From Pseudomonadota bacterium (GTDB lineage: Bacteria > Pseudomonadota > Gammaproteobacteria > Steroidobacterales > Woeseiaceae), in assembly GCA_022563255.1 (NCBI GenBank), contig JADFNS010000001.1, forward strand, positions 186,001-250,000: 64,000 bases of DNA. Reading direction: 5' to 3'. Below, piece after piece: positions 56,611-64,000 of this stretch. How positions within the stretch are numbered: the stretch's first letter is position 1; every line of letters begins with the position of its first letter. Position numbers and translations under genes: made by a program. Under the pieces are notes generated by a model, which was not told the DNA's origin, made no database searches, and saw only the letters and a program-made list of their open reading frames with translations.

Positions 56611-57660
56611 ATGTCGCTAACTCGTTGGACACTGACAGCGGCCACGTTGTTCCTGCTGAGTTCCGACGCATCCTCGCAGGAATTGCAGCGCCCGGACCCA
56701 TTGTTTCAGAGTCACGACGTGCTTGACGTTCGCATTGTTGCGCCGTTGTCGACCATCCTCTCGGAGCGTCCTTTCGACGAGGAGTTACCTGCGAGCTTTC
56801 GGTACACGAATTCTGCCGGCGCGGCGATTGAGCTTGATATCGAAATGCGAACACGAGGCCGGTTTCGTCGGCAGAAAGATATCTGTGACTTCCCGCCCAT
56901 GCGGCTGAATTTCAAGGCTTCGCAAACGAACGGAACGCTGTTTCACAAACAAGACAAGGTCAAACTTGTAACGCATTGTCGGGCGGCCGAACGCTACACG
57001 CAGGCGCTGCTGCGCGAGTATATGGCGTATCGAATTCTCAACACGCTCACGGATATCAGCTACAGAGTTCGGCTCTTGCGCATCACATACATTGACACGG
57101 AAAAAAATCGACGGAAGATTACTCAGTACGGGTTCATCATCGAGCATCGCGAGCGACTGGCCCGGCGCATAAAATTACCGGCTCTCGAAATTTCGCGAAC
57201 CAGCGTCGGTGCCCTCGACCCCGAATACACCAACCTGATCTCGCTGTACCATTACCTGATCGGCAACACCGATTTCTCCCCTATTTTGGGCGTGAAAGGT
57301 GAAACTTGTTGCCACAATCATGTCCTGTTCGGCGTGCAGGGCGAGCCGCTCAAGTCAGTTCCGTACGATTTCGACCAGTCCGGACTTGTCTACGCGCCGT
57401 ACAGCGTTCCGAACGCGAGATTCAGACTACGCGATGTGCGGCAAAGACTTTATCGCGGGCGGTGCGTCAACAATAGCCTCATTGTCACGACGATCGCCAG
57501 GTATCAGGACGCCAGAGACGCGGTCATGCGGGTTGTCACAGAACTTGACATGGTCTCGGCAAGGTCAAAAAAAATGACGGCCAGCTACCTCAACAAATTC
57601 TACAAAACCCTGGACTCGGAACGGCGCATCAAAAACGCTTTTGTCAGAAAGTGCTTTTAG
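56611..57660 (+). CDS. Exported CotH-like (kinase-fold) protein
   Basis: 349 residues with a signal peptide (TLTAATLFLLSSDASS). The body resembles CotH-type atypical kinases: MRTRGRFRRQKDICDFPPMR (about 79-98), DKVKLVTHCRAAERYTQALL, then LIGNTDFS (217-223), CHNHVLF (234-240) and PYDFDQSGLVYAPYSVP (251-267). These supply Asp221, Asn236 and Asp253 as plausible catalytic/metal residues. CotH proteins phosphorylate other proteins; the target here is unknown. GGAG precedes the ATG. It is divergent from the phosphatase fusion (115 bp apart) and overlaps the next convergent gene by 17 bp. Confidence 0.72.
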   Translation: MSLTRWTLTAATLFLLSSDASSQELQRPDPLFQSHDVLDVRIVAPLSTILSERPFDEELPASFRYTNSAGAAIELDIEMRTRGRFRRQKDICDFPPMRLNFKASQTNGTLFHKQDKVKLVTHCRAAERYTQALLREYMAYRILNTLTDISYRVRLLRITYIDTEKNRRKITQYGFIIEHRERLARRIKLPALEISRTSVGALDPEYTNLISLYHYLIGNTDFSPILGVKGETCCHNHVLFGVQGEPLKSVPYDFDQSGLVYAPYSVPNARFRLRDVRQRLYRGRCVNNSLIVTTIARYQDARDAVMRVVTELDMVSARSKKMTASYLNKFYKTLDSERRIKNAFVRKCF

Positions 57661-58636
57661 GCGCCGCATCCGTATCGCCGGACTGCAGCCAGTCAGACAG
57701 TATCTTCGATACGCGCGGGTGAATGAAATAGCCGATTGAACTGTGTGGATTCGACTTTCCGTAGCGCACCGCAAGATTGAAAATCTTGTAATCATGCACC
57801 GCGCTAATCATGCGTTGTTGCAACATCGCCTTGAAATCGTCAGCGAGCGTGTTGTCATGGCACGTGAAATCATCCTCGGCGGCGACGTTGTGCCAGAAAA
57901 GGACGTTTTCGGGAAATTTCGCATGCCGTTTTTCTTTAGCGCCTAACAGCCGTCTCTGAATGCTTGAATCTCCCAGCGGCGAACCAAGCGTCACCCATAC
58001 CTCTATTTTCATGTCGTGGTATTTCTCTTTCAGGTCCGGATCGTGCGACAACTGCCACAGTACGTCGTAGGCAATAACGCTGCCGGTACCGTGTGAAATC
58101 AACACGATTCGATCACCGCGATCCATTAATTCGCAAAGCCGATCCCTGAGACGCTGCCGAACCTTTACCGCGTAATCGGACTTAGGATCGAAATATCGCG
58201 CAAAATCTTTGCACAGCAGACGCAACAGCGGCACGCACAATCCAAGAGCCCCGAACAACGGCGCCACAATGTCCGCGATGGCCTCCGGAATTGCCGACTT
58301 GCCGGGCAATAGGTCGTATTGGCGAATACCAAACCGCTTGCGCGCTTTTATCCCCCGCAGGCTGGTCAGGACGTTGCGACGATCACCGATATCGAGCTTC
58401 TCATCGTAGCTTTTGCCGTGCGCCTCGAGAATCTCGGCGTTGAGGTCTCCGTACCAGGCAAGGTGTTTTCGAACCGCATCGAATGCGTCGAGTTGATCCG
58501 GAAAATCGCGCTCTATACCGGCGCGCAATGCCGCCATAGTCAGGTCCATGTAAGCATCTTCGTGCGGCTTGAAATCCCTGCCATGAATCAGCAGCAGACT
58601 GCGATTACTCGGGCCACTCAATTCGTCGAGAGTCAT
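57644..58636 (-). CDS. Alpha/beta-hydrolase-like protein lacking the nucleophile Ser
   Basis: 330 residues, paralogous to the hydrolase at 5098-6015: both have VIAYDVLWQLSH/IIAYDSLWELSH, a V.LTMGSPLG/VTLGSPLG block, LADDF and NPHSSIGY/NVHSEYGY. The nucleophile elbow is SHGTGS (181-186) here against GHSMGS there, so the position of catalytic Ser167 is Gly183. It may be catalytically dead or use the next Ser. No signal peptide. It follows the DUF4956 gene by 18 bp on the same strand. Confidence 0.75.
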   Translation of the reverse strand: MTLDELSGPSNRSLLLIHGRDFKPHEDAYMDLTMAALRAGIERDFPDQLDAFDAVRKHLAWYGDLNAEILEAHGKSYDEKLDIGDRRNVLTSLRGIKARKRFGIRQYDLLPGKSAIPEAIADIVAPLFGALGLCVPLLRLLCKDFARYFDPKSDYAVKVRQRLRDRLCELMDRGDRIVLISHGTGSVIAYDVLWQLSHDPDLKEKYHDMKIEVWVTLGSPLGDSSIQRRLLGAKEKRHAKFPENVLFWHNVAAEDDFTCHDNTLADDFKAMLQQRMISAVHDYKIFNLAVRYGKSNPHSSIGYFIHPRVSKILSDWLQSGDTDAAPKSTF

Positions 58637-58654
58637 ATCGTGTCAGGCCACAAG

Positions 58655-59302
58655 TCAGTAATCATCTTCACCCGCATCACGCCGCGTCAGCATCGTCAAA
58701 AACGGACCGGACAGCGTCTTGCCATATTCGAGTTTCCAGATAACGAGCGTCACCATCACAAACGTAAACGAAATAACGCCTGCAATTCCCAGCGCGCCGA
58801 TGCCGGACCCCAGGCCAATGCCAATCGCCACGAATATGTACATGGCGTCCGACGGCTGGCTGAGCGAAAAACGGAAACGTACTGCGGCGACGACGCCAGC
58901 AAGACTGAACGCCAGGGCGAGGCTGTTTACGACGATCATCGCGATACCGGTAACAACGGTCGGCAAGATCACGATCGTCTGTAAGAATGACTGGTCGATG
59001 CGCCGCGCCCGGCTGGTAATGAAATACACCCAGGAGATAGGAATCGTGAGAACAAGTGCGCCGATACTGGCAAGCAACAGGCGCACCGGACCCACGGTCG
59101 AGAACAGGGTTCTTTCGACGCTGGTATAAACCGGCTCGAACAAATCGATATTCGATGCCGCAAGATCGCCAATGCCTCCCAGCGGCAAGTATTCGGCGAT
59201 CGCCGGATAACGAGTAACCAGAAACATCGTTACGCCCACCCAAAATCCGTAGTACATCAGGATCAGTGTCAGCGGGATCAGCAAACTTGCGGATCGTCTC
59301 AT
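58655..59302 (-). CDS. DUF4956 membrane protein
   Basis: From ATG 59302 (GGAG upstream) the product has 215 residues and about five membrane helices. It carries the DUF4956 core LAGVVAAVRFRFSLSQPSDAMYIFVAIGIGLGSG. DUF4956 proteins are often encoded beside CotH-like kinases and VTC-type polyphosphate polymerases; a CotH-like gene is indeed 1 kb away. Function is unknown. It is first in a two-gene unit with the hydrolase-like gene. The ORF track starts 12 codons too early. Confidence 0.82.
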   Translation of the reverse strand: MRRSASLLIPLTLILMYYGFWVGVTMFLVTRYPAIAEYLPLGGIGDLAASNIDLFEPVYTSVERTLFSTVGPVRLLLASIGALVLTIPISWVYFITSRARRIDQSFLQTIVILPTVVTGIAMIVVNSLALAFSLAGVVAAVRFRFSLSQPSDAMYIFVAIGIGLGSGIGALGIAGVISFTFVMVTLVIWKLEYGKTLSGPFLTMLTRRDAGEDDY

Positions 59303-59391
59303 CTGTATCGCTCCGTCTCGAACGCCACATTGGAGCACAAGCGGCTTGCCAGTGGTAGGCTATGCGCCGTTTCCGGTCAGCAGAAAACCTT

Positions 59392-60369
59392 ATGACTCAC
59401 TCCGTACAGCTGTTGGGCATCAGCAATGCGATCGTCGACGTCCTCGCCCATGTGGATACTGCCTTCCTCGACAGGATCGGCGCTCCGCCAGGGTCGATGA
59501 CCCTGATCGACGAAGAGCAGGCACGCAGTATTTATTCGCAAATGGGCCCGGCGACCGAAATGTCCGGCGGCTCCGTCGCGAACACGGTCGCCGGCTTTGC
59601 AAATCTGGGTGGCAGTGCGGCGTATATCGGCAAGGTACGAAACGACCAGCTTGGCGACATCTTTAATCACGACATGCAGTCGCTGGGCGTCGACATTCGC
59701 CTGCCACCGGCGACCGACGGTGCGCCGACGGCGCGCAGCCACATCCTGATCACGCCGGACGGTCAACGCACGATGCAGACCTATCTGGGCGCCTGCACCG
59801 AACTCGCTCTGGCCGATATCACAGATTCGACCGTGGGCAACCCGAAAGCGATCCTTCTCGAAGGATACGTCTGGGATATCGCCGACGGCCCGGCGCTGGC
59901 GAAAAAGGCCGCCGGGATCGCGCGCAGCAATGGCACGGCCGTGGCATTGTCGCTGTCCGATTCCTTCTGTGTCGAACGACATCGGGATGCATTCAACGAC
60001 TTCGTCAGTAACGATGCCGACATCATCCTCGCCGACGAAGACGAAATAAATGCGCTGCTGCGAACAAGCGATTTCGATGCGGCGCTCGATGCTCTCGACA
60101 ACTACGATCAGCTGTTCGCGATCACCCGATCGGAGAAAGGCTCGGCGATCGTTCACGGCGGCGAAAGAATAATGCACGCCGCAACGCCTGTTGAAAAAAT
60201 CCTGGATTCGACCGGCGCGGGCGACGCGTATGCAGCGGGCTTCCTGTATGGCTGGGTAAACGACCGGTCATTGTCTGCATGCGCTCAATACGGAACGTAT
60301 TGTGCGACTATGGTTATCCAGCAACTGGGCGCCCGTATTGAAAAAGGCTTGCTCGACAGCTTCGCCTAG
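59392..60369 (+). CDS. PfkB-family sugar kinase, adenosine kinase-like
   Basis: From ATG 59392 (MTHSVQLLGISNAIVDVLAH) the product has 325 residues. PfkB signatures are GGSVANTVAGFANLGG..AAYIGKV near the N-terminus and DSTGAGDAYAAGFLYG with the catalytic Asp near the C-terminus. The overall pattern (GISNAIVDVLA, TYLGAC) is like bacterial adenosine/ribonucleoside kinases, which would salvage adenosine to AMP. Convergent with the nucleoside catabolic operon, so context supports purine nucleosides, but the substrate is not proven. Confidence 0.85.
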   Translation: MTHSVQLLGISNAIVDVLAHVDTAFLDRIGAPPGSMTLIDEEQARSIYSQMGPATEMSGGSVANTVAGFANLGGSAAYIGKVRNDQLGDIFNHDMQSLGVDIRLPPATDGAPTARSHILITPDGQRTMQTYLGACTELALADITDSTVGNPKAILLEGYVWDIADGPALAKKAAGIARSNGTAVALSLSDSFCVERHRDAFNDFVSNDADIILADEDEINALLRTSDFDAALDALDNYDQLFAITRSEKGSAIVHGGERIMHAATPVEKILDSTGAGDAYAAGFLYGWVNDRSLSACAQYGTYCATMVIQQLGARIEKGLLDSFA

Positions 60370-60375
60370 CCCGGT

Positions 60376-61254
60376 TCAGGAACCGATTGGATGCCAGGTC
60401 GTTTTCACTTCCTGTGTATCGCTGATCAGGTAGGGATTCGCAGCATCGCTGCCGGCCCAGTCTAAGCGGGTCCGCGCGACCACGCGCTTGATATTGTCGG
60501 CCGCCAGTTCCTGCACCGTTCTCGCAACTGCTTTGCCGCCATCGCAATAGATCACTGCGTTCACGTCCATATGCGACGCAAAAAATTCGGTCAGCTCCGC
60601 ACGGAATCCAGTCAGGATATTGACGACGCCGCCAGGCACGTCCGCCGAGTGCAAAACCTCGGCAAAACTGACCGCACACAATGGCATGCTTTCCGAGGCG
60701 AGTACGATGCAGGTATTCCCTCCGACTATTGCCGGTGCAATGTTTGATATCAGACCGAGCAGACTGCTGTCGTCCGGCGCCAGAATCGAAATAACACCGG
60801 TCGGTTCAAGCACAGAAAAATTAAAGTGCGAAGAACTTACCGGATTTACCGCACTGAATACCTGCTGATACTTGTCGGCCCACCCGGCGAAATAAATCAG
60901 CCGGTCGATTGAGCGGTTGATCTCCCGCTCCGCGGCCCGCGGCGTCGAACCCTGCAAAATCAGTTCAGCGATGAATTGCTCGCGCCGCCCCTCGAGCATC
61001 TCGGCAATGCGATAGAGAATCTGGCCACGAAAATAGGCGCTGGCCTTCGCCCATCCAGATTGCGCTTTGCGGGCGACCACAACCGAATTTCGAAAGTCCT
61101 TGCGACTGCCGCGACACATGTTGGCAATCACAACGCCTCGCTTGTCTTCGAGCGCGAAGTAGCGACCCGATTCCGTGCGCGGAAATTTGCCGCCGATATA
61201 AAGCTTGTAGGTCTTGGCAACGGCGATACGCTGGTTCTTGAGTGCTGACGCCAT
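60376..61254 (-). CDS. Half aldehyde dehydrogenase (second domain of a split ALDH16-like enzyme), no catalytic Cys
   Basis: 292 residues matching the NAD-binding half of ALDHs (LYIGGKFPRTESGRYFAL, GWAKASAYFRGQILYRIAEML, FAGWADKYQQVF, GGVVNILTG). It ends where the catalytic domain would begin; the Cys and general-base Glu regions are absent (DNIKRVVARTRLDWAG replaces ELGGK). It starts two bases after the intact ALDH stop. Together the two make about 782 residues, close to the two-domain ALDH16 proteins, so this is probably a structural partner, not a broken gene. Confidence 0.85.
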   Translation of the reverse strand: MASALKNQRIAVAKTYKLYIGGKFPRTESGRYFALEDKRGVVIANMCRGSRKDFRNSVVVARKAQSGWAKASAYFRGQILYRIAEMLEGRREQFIAELILQGSTPRAAEREINRSIDRLIYFAGWADKYQQVFSAVNPVSSSHFNFSVLEPTGVISILAPDDSSLLGLISNIAPAIVGGNTCIVLASESMPLCAVSFAEVLHSADVPGGVVNILTGFRAELTEFFASHMDVNAVIYCDGGKAVARTVQELAADNIKRVVARTRLDWAGSDAANPYLISDTQEVKTTWHPIGS

Positions 61255-61256
61255 GA

Positions 61257-62729
61257 TTACGCTCCCAACTTCACGTAGGCGCCCAGTCCGTGCAAACCGC
61301 CTTCGCGCCCGACGCCACTTTCCTTGTAGCCGCCGAAAGGCGATGTCGGATCGAACTTGTTAAAGGTATTGGCCCAGATAACGCCAGCGCGAATCGCCTG
61401 CGTCACCTTGAAAATTTTCGCGCCCTTGTCCGTCCAGACGCCGCCAGACAATCCGTACGGCGTATTGTTGGCTTTCATTACCGCTTCGTCGTAACGACGG
61501 AATGTCTGGATAGCGAGAACCGGACCAAAGATCTCATCCTGAACGATACGATTGGACTGCGATACTCCCGTGAATATAGTCGGTCGGCACCAATAGCCCT
61601 TTTTCGGCAATCGACATGAGCTCTGGTGCATCTCGCCGCCCTCTTCGCGCCCGATTTTCAGGTACGACTCTATTTTTTCGAGCTGCATCGGGGAATTGAT
61701 CGCGCCGATGTCCGTGTTCTTGTCGAGCGGATCGCCGACGATCAATGTTTCCATTCTGTCTTTGAGTTTGGCGATCACTTCGTCAGCAACCGATTCCTGC
61801 ACCAGCAAGCGCGACCCCGCGCAACAGACGTGGCCCTGATTGAAGAAGATTCCGTTAACGATGCCCTCAACGGCCTCATCGATAGCGGCATCCGCGAAGA
61901 TGATGTTCGCGGCCTTGCCGCCCAGCTCCAGCGTGTACTTCTTGTTCGTTCCGGCCAGCGTTTTTTGGATCATGCGGCCAACGTTGGTCGAGCCCGTAAA
62001 CGCTATCTTGTCGACGCCGGGATGCTCTACGAGAGCGGCACCCGCAACGCCCGAGCCGGTAATAATATTGACGACGCCCGGGGGCAGTCCGGCGTCCGCG
62101 ACGACCTCGGCCAGCTTTAGCGCGGTCAGCGGCGTCGTCTCGGCAGGCTTCAACACCACCGTATTGCCGCAAGCCAGCGCCGGCGCGATCTTCCAGGAAG
62201 CCATGAGGAGCGGAAAATTCCACGGGATTATCTGGCCCGCGACCCCCAGCGATCGCGCAGTGCGCCCGGGAAACGCGTACTCGAGTTTGTCCGCCCAGCC
62301 CGCGTAGTAGAAAAAGTGCGCTGCGGCAAGCGGTACATCGATATCGCGAGATTCGCGGATAGGCTTGCCGCCATCCAGCGATTCGATGACGGAAAATTCA
62401 CGCGCCCGTTCCTGAATGATGCGGGCAATGCGGTAGATGTATTTGCCGCGTTCGGCCGGTTTCATACGACCCCACGCGCCGTTATACGCCGCCCGTGCTG
62501 CTTTAACCGCCTTGTCCACATCGTCCGAACTGGCATCAGCCACGCGGCTGATTTTTTCTTCGGTTGCCGGATTGATCGTATCGAAGTACCGGCCCCTTGC
62601 CGGGGGCACGAAGTCGCCGTTGATGAACAAGCCGTAGCGCTTGTTGAGCGTTATGTGATCTGTGCTCTGGGGCGCCGGATCGTATTCCCAGCCGCCACTG
62701 AACGCGAGTTTGTTTTCGGGAGTTGCCAT
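61257..62729 (-). CDS. Aldehyde dehydrogenase (catalytic half of a split ALDH16-like pair)
   Basis: 490 residues from ATG 62729. All catalytic features are present: PWNFPLLMASWKIAPALACGNT, FTGSTNVGR, the Glu in LELGGKAANIIFAD and the nucleophile Cys in NQGHVCCAGSR. Lying after deoD and deoC, it would oxidise acetaldehyde from deoxyribose-5-phosphate cleavage to acetate. deoC ends 36 bp upstream, and the half-ALDH follows after two bases. Confidence 0.92.
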   Translation of the reverse strand: MATPENKLAFSGGWEYDPAPQSTDHITLNKRYGLFINGDFVPPARGRYFDTINPATEEKISRVADASSDDVDKAVKAARAAYNGAWGRMKPAERGKYIYRIARIIQERAREFSVIESLDGGKPIRESRDIDVPLAAAHFFYYAGWADKLEYAFPGRTARSLGVAGQIIPWNFPLLMASWKIAPALACGNTVVLKPAETTPLTALKLAEVVADAGLPPGVVNIITGSGVAGAALVEHPGVDKIAFTGSTNVGRMIQKTLAGTNKKYTLELGGKAANIIFADAAIDEAVEGIVNGIFFNQGHVCCAGSRLLVQESVADEVIAKLKDRMETLIVGDPLDKNTDIGAINSPMQLEKIESYLKIGREEGGEMHQSSCRLPKKGYWCRPTIFTGVSQSNRIVQDEIFGPVLAIQTFRRYDEAVMKANNTPYGLSGGVWTDKGAKIFKVTQAIRAGVIWANTFNKFDPTSPFGGYKESGVGREGGLHGLGAYVKLGA

Positions 62730-62765
62730 TGTTCTCAACCTGTAAGAGCGCGCCCTGGCGCGCGA

Positions 62766-63692
62766 TTAATCTTTCGAGAAGTAATCGGCGGACTGATAAA
62801 CGCCCGTGGACTGCTTCATCAATTGCATCAGTACGTCATTGGCCAGCGAGCTCGCGCCAAAACGAAACCACTCCGGCGTCATCCAGGCGTTACCCAGCGT
62901 TTCTCTCAACATGACAAGGTAATGCACCGCGAGCTTCGCCGTCGAGATTCCGCCTGCCGGCTTCATGCCAATCATCTTGCCCGTCTCGTAGTAGAAATCT
63001 CGTATCGCCTGGAGCATCACAAGCGTTACCTGCATGGTCGCCGCAGGCACGATCTTGCCGGTCGACGTTTTGATGAAATCGGCGCCGGCATGTATTGCGA
63101 GCATGCTCGCCTTGCGAATCCGGTCGAGAGTGCCCAGTTCACCGGTTTCGAGAATGACTTTAAGGCGGGCGTCCCCGCACGCATCTTTCACGGCTGCGAT
63201 CTCGTCGAACACGTAGCGGTAATCACCGGCAAGAAACGCGCCCCGCGAGATCACCATGTCGATTTCCGTTGCGCCCGCATCGACGGCCATGCGCGTGTCA
63301 TCGAGTTTGACGCTCAACGTCGACATGCCACTCGGAAACGCCGTGGCCACCGACGCAATGTTGATGTCGTGTCCGGCGAGCGCCTCTTTTGCGACGCTGA
63401 CCATCGTTGGGTACACGCAAATGGCGGCAACGTGCGGCAATCCCGGCATAGCGGCGTGCAAATGGATCGCCTTTTGGCACAGCTGCCGCACCTTGCCGGG
63501 CGTGTCCTGCCCTTCAAGGGTCGTCAGGTCGATCATGCTGAGAATCAGCTTGAGCGCCTCAACTTTGGAAGATTTCTTAATGCTGCGGCTTTGAAATCTG
63601 GCCACACGTTCATTGACGCCAACCTCGTCAACCGCGGGCACATTGCTGAGGTCCGGCAGTCGAGTTGGCATATTGACTACTGTCTGCGCCAC
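62766..63692 (-). CDS. deoC: Deoxyribose-phosphate aldolase
   Basis: From GTG 63692 (GGAGG nine bases upstream) the product has 308 residues. It cleaves 2-deoxyribose-5-phosphate to acetaldehyde and glyceraldehyde-3-phosphate. The Schiff-base Lys is in GADFIKTSTGKI; the second Lys is in MIGMKPAGGIST. It begins five bases after the deoD stop. The ORF track's TTG start lies inside deoD. An ATG seven codons in is an alternative start. Confidence 0.94.
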   Translation of the reverse strand: MAQTVVNMPTRLPDLSNVPAVDEVGVNERVARFQSRSIKKSSKVEALKLILSMIDLTTLEGQDTPGKVRQLCQKAIHLHAAMPGLPHVAAICVYPTMVSVAKEALAGHDINIASVATAFPSGMSTLSVKLDDTRMAVDAGATEIDMVISRGAFLAGDYRYVFDEIAAVKDACGDARLKVILETGELGTLDRIRKASMLAIHAGADFIKTSTGKIVPAATMQVTLVMLQAIRDFYYETGKMIGMKPAGGISTAKLAVHYLVMLRETLGNAWMTPEWFRFGASSLANDVLMQLMKQSTGVYQSADYFSKD

Positions 63693-63696
63693 CGGA

Positions 63697-64000
63697 TCAA
63701 TCCTCCGCAACCGCGGTCGCGAGCGCCACGAGTATCATCTCGTCGAACGTCGTCGCGCGCTCGTCGGTACTCAGGGCGTCACCCGTCCGCAGATCATCGC
63801 TTACGGTACAAATGGCCAGCGCCTCGACGCCGTTCTCGGCCGCTATCGGAAATATGCCTGCCGCTTCCATTTCAACGCCATAAATATTGTAGGTCGCCAT
63901 AATTTCAAACATGTCCGGGTCCGGCGTATAAAAAAGATCTGCAGAGAAGATATTTCCAACGTGATAGCTGACATTCTGCTTTTTCGCAGCTGCAACTGCC
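63697..64000 (-). CDS. deoD: Purine-nucleoside phosphorylase DeoD, C-terminal part (continues beyond window)
   Basis: The frame is open to the window edge. It reads [54 protein letters not shown] and [20 protein letters not shown], closely matching the C-terminal third of E. coli DeoD (hexameric purine nucleoside phosphorylase). The ORF track shows only the part after an internal Met. It phosphorolyses purine (deoxy)nucleosides to free base and (deoxy)ribose-1-phosphate, feeding both deoC and guaD/xdh. Confidence 0.93.
   Translation of the reverse strand, partial: AVAAAKKQNVSYHVGNIFSADLFYTPDPDMFEIMATYNIYGVEMEAAGIFPIAAENGVEALAICTVSDDLRTGDALSTDERATTFDEMILVALATAVAED

Noticed and set aside
62316-63902. 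528-residue plus-strand ORF
   Set aside because: It lies opposite the ALDH, deoC and deoD genes, which have full motifs; its translation is Arg/His-rich shadow sequence.

Overview
The window reads as chromosomal DNA of a gammaproteobacterium. The evidence is lipA with sohB, a monomeric NADP isocitrate dehydrogenase, a Tat-exported HiPIP, a moxR/bat cluster, a hut operon of the HutF/HutG type and a respiratory (PuuD) urate oxidation pathway. Coding density is very high, and most operon genes overlap by 1-17 bp. No stretch longer than about 300 bp lacks a gene. I see no rRNA, tRNA, CRISPR array, insertion sequence or phage gene. Taxonomy finer than class cannot be read from the sequence.

Layout. 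0-7.2 kb: envelope and housekeeping genes (M48 lipoprotein protease, SohB, LipA, an OmpA-domain protein, an alpha/beta hydrolase, a YigB-like phosphatase, GloA). 7.2-14.1 kb: moxR, DUF58, DUF4381, batA, fused batB/C and batD, as one tightly coupled operon on the minus strand. 14.2-17 kb: two small exported proteins, an aspartate/aromatic aminotransferase and a HiPIP with a clear terminator. 17.0-19.5 kb: an NAD-formate dehydrogenase (fds) cluster that is visibly broken. fdhD has lost its middle, fdsB has lost its Fe-S C-terminus, and fdsA survives only as two short pieces. 20.5-27.9 kb: a complete histidine utilisation locus (hutG-hutH-hutU-hutC-hutF on minus, hutI on plus) with a HutC-type operator in the divergent promoter. 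27.9-36.5 kb: MFS exporter, nitroreductase, thiolase, cytochrome b561, stand-alone RAM domain, peroxiredoxin, a membrane diguanylate cyclase (followed by the 3' scar of an ABC permease), an AlbA_2 protein and a LOG-family protein. 36.5-41.4 kb: two divergent phosphoribosyltransferase paralogues, glycerate 2-kinase and monomeric IDH. 41.4-51.9 kb: a complete guanine/xanthine-to-glyoxylate operon (hiuH-xdhA-xdhB-xdhC-puuD-puuE-uraD-alc-allA-guaD). 52-54.7 kb: a Tat-linked GMC dehydrogenase with its small subunit, and a lipoprotein RidA. 54.7-59.3 kb: an exported PPP-phosphatase fused to a degenerate kinase-like domain, an exported CotH-like kinase-fold protein, a hydrolase-like protein without its nucleophile, and a DUF4956 membrane protein. 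59.4-64 kb: adenosine kinase-like PfkB, then a deoD-deoC-ALDH-half-ALDH operon.

How the genes work together. Much of the window recovers nitrogen and carbon from purines, nucleosides and histidine. DeoD, DeoC and the split ALDH16-like pair would handle the sugar part of nucleosides. GuaD and XdhAB feed the ring pathway, and PuuD passes electrons to cytochrome c. The final glyoxylate could join central metabolism through glycerate. HutG releases formate, and the wrecked formate dehydrogenase next door would have been its natural consumer. The least explained and potentially new system is the 54.7-59.3 kb exported phosphatase / kinase-fold / DUF4956 group.
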